From NCBI GenBank assembly GCA_035284745.1, contig JAYKIL010000008.1:62001-126000 (forward strand): 64,000 nt of DNA. Direction: 5' to 3'. Numbering within the stretch: position 1 is the stretch's first letter; each line of letters begins with the position of its first letter. The stretch comes from JAYKJB01 sp035284745 [NCBI: Candidatus Sericytochromatia bacterium]. Lineage in GTDB: Bacteria > Cyanobacteriota > Sericytochromatia > S15B-MN24. The notes beneath the pieces are model-generated. The model made no database searches. It was not told the origin of the DNA and saw nothing but the letters and a program-made list of their open reading frames with translations. Of this stretch, positions 61,501-64,000 are shown one piece after another. The position numbers were made by a program, and so were the translations under genes.

Positions 61501-61525
61501 TTTTGGGGGGTTACCGGGTTTTTAG
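58487..61525 (+). CDS. lptD: LPS assembly protein LptD (OstA)
   Basis: The outer-membrane translocon that inserts lipopolysaccharide in the outer leaflet. The 1012-residue protein has a signal peptide (about residues 22-44), a Pro-rich linker, an OstA jellyroll (about 80-230: VRGDTLFHDRQSGITRFRGNV) and a C-terminal barrel ending in LPGF. Within the barrel, about residues 540-615, is a Pro/Ala-rich insert (60110-60320) unusual for a strand region. The GTG at 58487 follows GGTGGGGG, and a TTG at 58508 is an alternative. It is coupled to the lptF/G-type gene. Confidence 0.9.
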   Translation: MAYRSLKLQKPATLFSRFSVARWGLVAAFFLAASGVFSLPGFAQSPIGPDAQRSPSGVRPIQPPVAGGASTPPATTSPDPNKVKVRGDTLFHDRQSGITRFRGNVHVDYGATIIDSEELSVDSRAKEVFTDARFTLVQPDRKNPSRRQTITGTGLRYNYETQEARVRAANVSAPAEFAGQTVHVRAKDLHGWGSSRWEASNAVFSTCAELLEEQVPHYHVEAKLIQYYAGDKIVSWNNRVYLNGKYTFWLPVWVMPLKREQNDLNIGRSEVEGFYLRSTYGYSLPSLNEGFWLNSGKLTANLFEKKPVGLGVEHTATWGYQGATYAFLYGLLTPDRNNFLPVNQTFTDSDAEKRVRRGQALFNLNGLPFQDRQYGIEHKQRLLGNMELDGRFEDHNIYDPMSQNFRVNRQSSRVSLKDRLNVLGLSYDVGYDGTRQRGNQSTAERLAQTISDRARGNVSFAVSGTNVKLSSQFDRNQQVTRVVTERTAAAEYELQQTDDVEFDVKDEPGIANTNITNSLNATTRWGPSTNSTLNVPYRIQFREAPAATPAPGAVSAPVPSPTPWDQQAEPQFDLTHRVSGLGTIQLQAQKFLDLTQEASPAPTASVLTPEQLRQQTEERIRRYGKFDKLPELTLTAEPLFPQVQPVTFKASYGRFFEYASFRLAQLAPGQTIDRNFPGEYINRFNPEVSLGSKGHDIGFNSTLDFGGSGYRQFFYSTQDAQYSIDQRARVSTRWMDGVSSNLNYVNNVTPDPAEQFARGLERYVNNSPFNLDRLALSKQTRLTGSFDVSREPWMRYAIRGGYDYINKLYDNISTELTWRTAPFGFPFGLTLNGQYDIQENEEGGLKFEQKDLGFLKLPQVPFPTVAGKLLPLQGTFTLRSTPEVFGGPYGSSAIKPGWQLDNQMGYDFDKGDWQSLVNRLYITLGDHWTNHVQLVFGGYYDLTEKQYRFSQVALNKDLHDFVLSVQYDRLASFFSVSLTMLAFPSQPLNFTSNTFDRRAGPGGPAFGGLPGF

Positions 61526-61607
61526 TAGCGTTTGAACCAAGCGAAAGGCTGCTTGATAACGAGGGTTTAGAAGAACGGGGCGACTTTTTGCTTGAGGGCG
61601 TGGAAAC

Positions 61608-62402
61608 GTGTTGAATAAGAAGTTAGTGTGGTCCTTGGCTTGGCTGTTACCCTTATCAGGAGCGGTCATTTCGTCGTGCGCTTACAACGCGACGGGGGTG
61701 GCCCCCCCGAAGACGCTGGTTGCGGAATTCAGCATTGAGGGCGATCGTTTCTTGCCATCGCAAAATTGGGCCTATTATTTGGTCATTGATACCAACGGGG
61801 ACCCAGAGGACGCTCCATTAATCAATGGCCCTGCGCCCTTGCAGTTTCCTTATCCTGATCCGAGAGCCTACCTGCCTTTTGTAAGAGATGAACGCGCCAT
61901 TCTCGACCGGGATCCTGTCGCGGTTCCTAACACACAATGGACGACGTATTTTGCCCTCTACGAGGAGGCCGGGCAGTTTGTTGTATGGCAAGGGCGTCCC
62001 AACTCCGACGGAACCATCAATGAAAGGGTCCGTCAGTTGCAACCGGGCCGTGAGTGGGCAATTAAGGATAATAAGACGCTCGAACTCACTCTGCCATTCA
62101 CGACGATTCGGGAGCCGGGGAAACCCGATGATTTCGAGGACCCACCCCAGTGGGAGGCTAATTTAGCGGTCGCCTTGCGGGGTGAAGGACGTTTTTCAAG
62201 AGACTTTGTGATCGATCGATGGGGGCAAGTGCAGAATTTTTCATTTCCAATTTTGACAAAACCGATCAATCAGACGCTTTATGACACCGTCGCGGGGGTC
62301 ACATTTCCCCAGAATTTGCCCGCAGGAACGGAAGCCCGAAACATGAATATTGTTTCGTTCACTTATCGGGTCGTGGCCGATGGGATTGCCCCGCGTCGAT
62401 GA
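61608..62402 (+). CDS. Hypothetical lipoprotein (264 aa)
   Basis: The signal peptide ends in the lipobox VISSC (Cys 24). The mature protein is mostly beta strand with aromatic residues and a DTNGDPEDAP loop that could bind calcium. No family is recognised. It lies 82 bases after lptD and before a strong hairpin, so it may be the last gene of the LPS-export operon. The GTG at 61608 is followed directly by a TTG. Confidence 0.7.
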   Translation: MLNKKLVWSLAWLLPLSGAVISSCAYNATGVAPPKTLVAEFSIEGDRFLPSQNWAYYLVIDTNGDPEDAPLINGPAPLQFPYPDPRAYLPFVRDERAILDRDPVAVPNTQWTTYFALYEEAGQFVVWQGRPNSDGTINERVRQLQPGREWAIKDNKTLELTLPFTTIREPGKPDDFEDPPQWEANLAVALRGEGRFSRDFVIDRWGQVQNFSFPILTKPINQTLYDTVAGVTFPQNLPAGTEARNMNIVSFTYRVVADGIAPRR

Positions 62403-62540
62403 GGGTTGATTCTTAACCCAGTGTCTGACACCGAACGCCCCAAAACATAGCTGATAGGATAGAATGGCGAACGCTCTGGATGCGGGGAGTGAAAGCACTC
62501 GTTGTGGTATCGTGTGGGCGTTCCTAAAAGACATATAGTT

Positions 62541-62574
62541 GTGGCGGCTCCCCACGGGACTGGGGAGCCGCCAC
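62541..62574 (+). terminator. Strong 14-bp hairpin terminator
   Basis: GTGGCGGCTCCCCA pairs perfectly with TGGGGAGCCGCCAC around a 6-base CGGGAC loop. A five-T run lies 12 bases downstream, a looser arrangement than a classical terminator. It probably ends the aminotransferase-to-lipoprotein operon. The rest of the 62403-62691 gap shows nothing that I can support. Confidence 0.7.
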
Positions 62575-62691
62575 GTATGTAGGGCTTTTTCAGTGTTCTG
62601 GCTCGTTTTTTCGGGTATGCTGAGAATTGATTTGATGGTCTGTTCTCAACTTGGGGCCAGTGAAAATAGCCAGTGGAAGGATGACAGAAAT

Positions 62692-64000
62692 ATGAAGGTC
62701 GTTGGCCGCCGTGTGAAAATGGCGACGCTCGGTGCTCACGTGGCGCTTGGTCTCGTGGTGGCGGGCTGCGCACTCCCCGCTGGCATTCCTGTTCAACCCT
62801 CGCTGCAGGCAACGCGTGAAGGCGAGGTTGTCATTCATTGGCAAGACAATGTTGCCGACCCAGAGCGCGCGGCGTTGCGAGCGCGGCACGGGGTCACTCG
62901 CGTGAATCATTTGACACCCCGTTCAGAGCATTGGCCGAAGACAGGCAGAACGCCAGAGGCATTGAAGAAGGAACTGGCGGAAGAGACCACGGTGAAGGCT
63001 GTGTTGCCCAATCCGATACGCTACTTGGTGTCTCAGCCCGTTCAGGTGCCTCAATTGAGAGTTCTACAGGTGACCGGGATGGCGGCTCAGTGGCATCTTA
63101 CGAAAGCGCGCTTCCCGCAGGCCTGGAAGGTTTCTCGCGGGAAGGGTGTGATCGTGGCCGTCATTGATTCCGGCGTTGATCCGAATCACCCGGATTTGAA
63201 AGATAATCTGCTGCCGTTGATTGATGAAGTGGTCGCCATGGGCCGGCGCGACAATGTCGACAGTGGTCGCCTGAATTTTGACGGGCGCGACAGTCACGGC
63301 CACGGCACGCACGTCAGTGGTTTGATTGCCGCCCGCTCGAATGCATCGGGGGGTGTCTCTGGGGGGGCTCCTGAGGCCAAGATTTTGCCGGTGAAGGTGA
63401 CGCCACTCAGTGGCGAAACGGATGACGCGACGATTGCGAAAGGAATTCGCGATGCCGTTGAGCAGGGCGCGCGGGTACTCAATCTCTCGATCGGGGGTCC
63501 AGAACCAAGTCCTGTTCTACTGGAGGCTCTGAATCAGGCGATGTTGGAAGGGGCTGTTCCTGTCATTGCCGCGGGCAATGATGGGGGCGTGGTGAACTTC
63601 CCGGCCGCATACCCGGGTGTCGTTGCCGTGGGGGCTACGACAGATTCTGGTCGCGTGGCCGATTATTCTTGTCGGGGGGAGGGACTCGTCCTCGTCGCGC
63701 CGGGCGGGGGGCAGTCGAGCCGCCGTGAAGGAGCACCACTTTACTCTACGATGCCGACCTACCAGGCGTTTGGTTCGAACAGTGCGCGGTTGGGGACTGG
63801 CTATGGAACGCTGGCGGGAACGTCGATGGCTGCTCCGCTCGTTTCGGCGGCTGCAGCCTTGGTGTTGGCTGTCCACCCTGAATTCTCCTCGCCTCAGGTT
63901 CGCACCCGTCTGGCCGCCCAGGCCAACGAACGTCCCGTGCAATGGTCGCCGGATTTCGGCTATGGGAACCTTAACGCAGAGGCGGCATTGGCTTCCTTGG
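62692..64000 (+). CDS. Subtilisin-like serine protease lipoprotein (partial, cut by window edge)
   Basis: The first 436 residues of an S8 protease; the 3-prime end lies beyond the window. The signal peptide carries the lipobox VVAGC (Cys 25). A propeptide-like region with ARHGVTRV and VKAVLPNPI follows, then Asp in VAVIDSGVD, His in HGHGTHVSG, the oxyanion Asn in AAGNDGG, and Ser in GTSMAAP, all intact. GGAAGG lies 11 bases before the ATG. It is a different protein from the S8 gene at 2.2-3.4 kb, with a longer propeptide. Confidence 0.92.
   Translation, partial: MKVVGRRVKMATLGAHVALGLVVAGCALPAGIPVQPSLQATREGEVVIHWQDNVADPERAALRARHGVTRVNHLTPRSEHWPKTGRTPEALKKELAEETTVKAVLPNPIRYLVSQPVQVPQLRVLQVTGMAAQWHLTKARFPQAWKVSRGKGVIVAVIDSGVDPNHPDLKDNLLPLIDEVVAMGRRDNVDSGRLNFDGRDSHGHGTHVSGLIAARSNASGGVSGGAPEAKILPVKVTPLSGETDDATIAKGIRDAVEQGARVLNLSIGGPEPSPVLLEALNQAMLEGAVPVIAAGNDGGVVNFPAAYPGVVAVGATTDSGRVADYSCRGEGLVLVAPGGGQSSRREGAPLYSTMPTYQAFGSNSARLGTGYGTLAGTSMAAPLVSAAAALVLAVHPEFSSPQVRTRLAAQANERPVQWSPDFGYGNLNAEAALASL

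Overview
The window is about 64 kb of dense bacterial chromosome with moderately high GC, and I see no phage, insertion sequence, CRISPR, rRNA or tRNA. The cell is Gram-negative with an LPS-type outer membrane: it carries an Omp85/BamA homologue, Skp/OmpH, FabZ, LptD, an LptF/LptG permease and many lipoproteins. Two traits point, as inference only, to a non-photosynthetic relative of the Cyanobacteria: the Omp85 protein has three POTRA domains rather than five, and the glutamate-cysteine ligase is of the cyanobacterial type. No photosynthesis gene is present. TTG and GTG starts behind strong GGAGG-type ribosome binding sites are common and shift several starts inward from the longest reading frame.

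Layout. 0-6 kb: LysR regulator and Gfo/Idh/MocA oxidoreductase, a secreted subtilisin, a lipoprotein metallophosphatase, and HtrA. 6-10 kb: glutathione synthesis (GshA), a cyclodeaminase-like protein, and a UDP-glucuronate decarboxylase-like epimerase. 10-15 kb: BamA-Skp-FabZ, D-aminoacyl-tRNA deacylase, a terpene-cyclase-fold protein and an acetyltransferase. 15-19.4 kb: a minus-strand pair made of a soluble FlhA-C-domain (FHIPEP) protein and a PilT-like ATPase with a long extra N-terminus, facing a helical protein and a lipoprotein. 19.6-25.5 kb: a urate-to-ureidoglycolate operon (allantoinase, allantoicase, OHCU decarboxylase, HIU hydrolase), then a Sel1 protein and a TIM-barrel HpcH/HpaI-like enzyme. 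25.6-32 kb: half of a peptide ABC importer, a DUF4097-like protein and a large GH2-family protein lacking the acid/base residue. 32-36 kb: degenerate response regulator, thioesterase, DUF1460 amidase-like protein and glutamate dehydrogenase. 36-42.4 kb: NUDIX hydrolase, LipA, and the E1-beta, E2 and E3 genes of a 2-oxoacid dehydrogenase without E1-alpha. 42.4-47 kb: a 1582-residue pseudokinase/STAND/TPR/GAF/GGDEF protein. 47-51 kb: LipB, a HEAT protein and GlpD. 51-55.2 kb: cysteine dioxygenase with serine acetyltransferase, and an unrecognised membrane-protein pair. 55.5-62.4 kb: aminotransferase, BirA, LptF/G, LptD and a lipoprotein. The last gene is a second subtilisin cut by the window edge.

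How the parts fit. The lipoate genes (LipA, LipB) sit near the lipoyl-dependent dehydrogenase they serve. The ureide operon lies next to a carbon-carbon bond enzyme and a solute importer that share a symmetric divergent promoter. Envelope biogenesis is split between the 10-13 kb and 57-62 kb blocks. The most unusual items are the soluble FlhA-C/PilT pair and the giant GGDEF protein whose kinase and NTPase modules both look catalytically dead.
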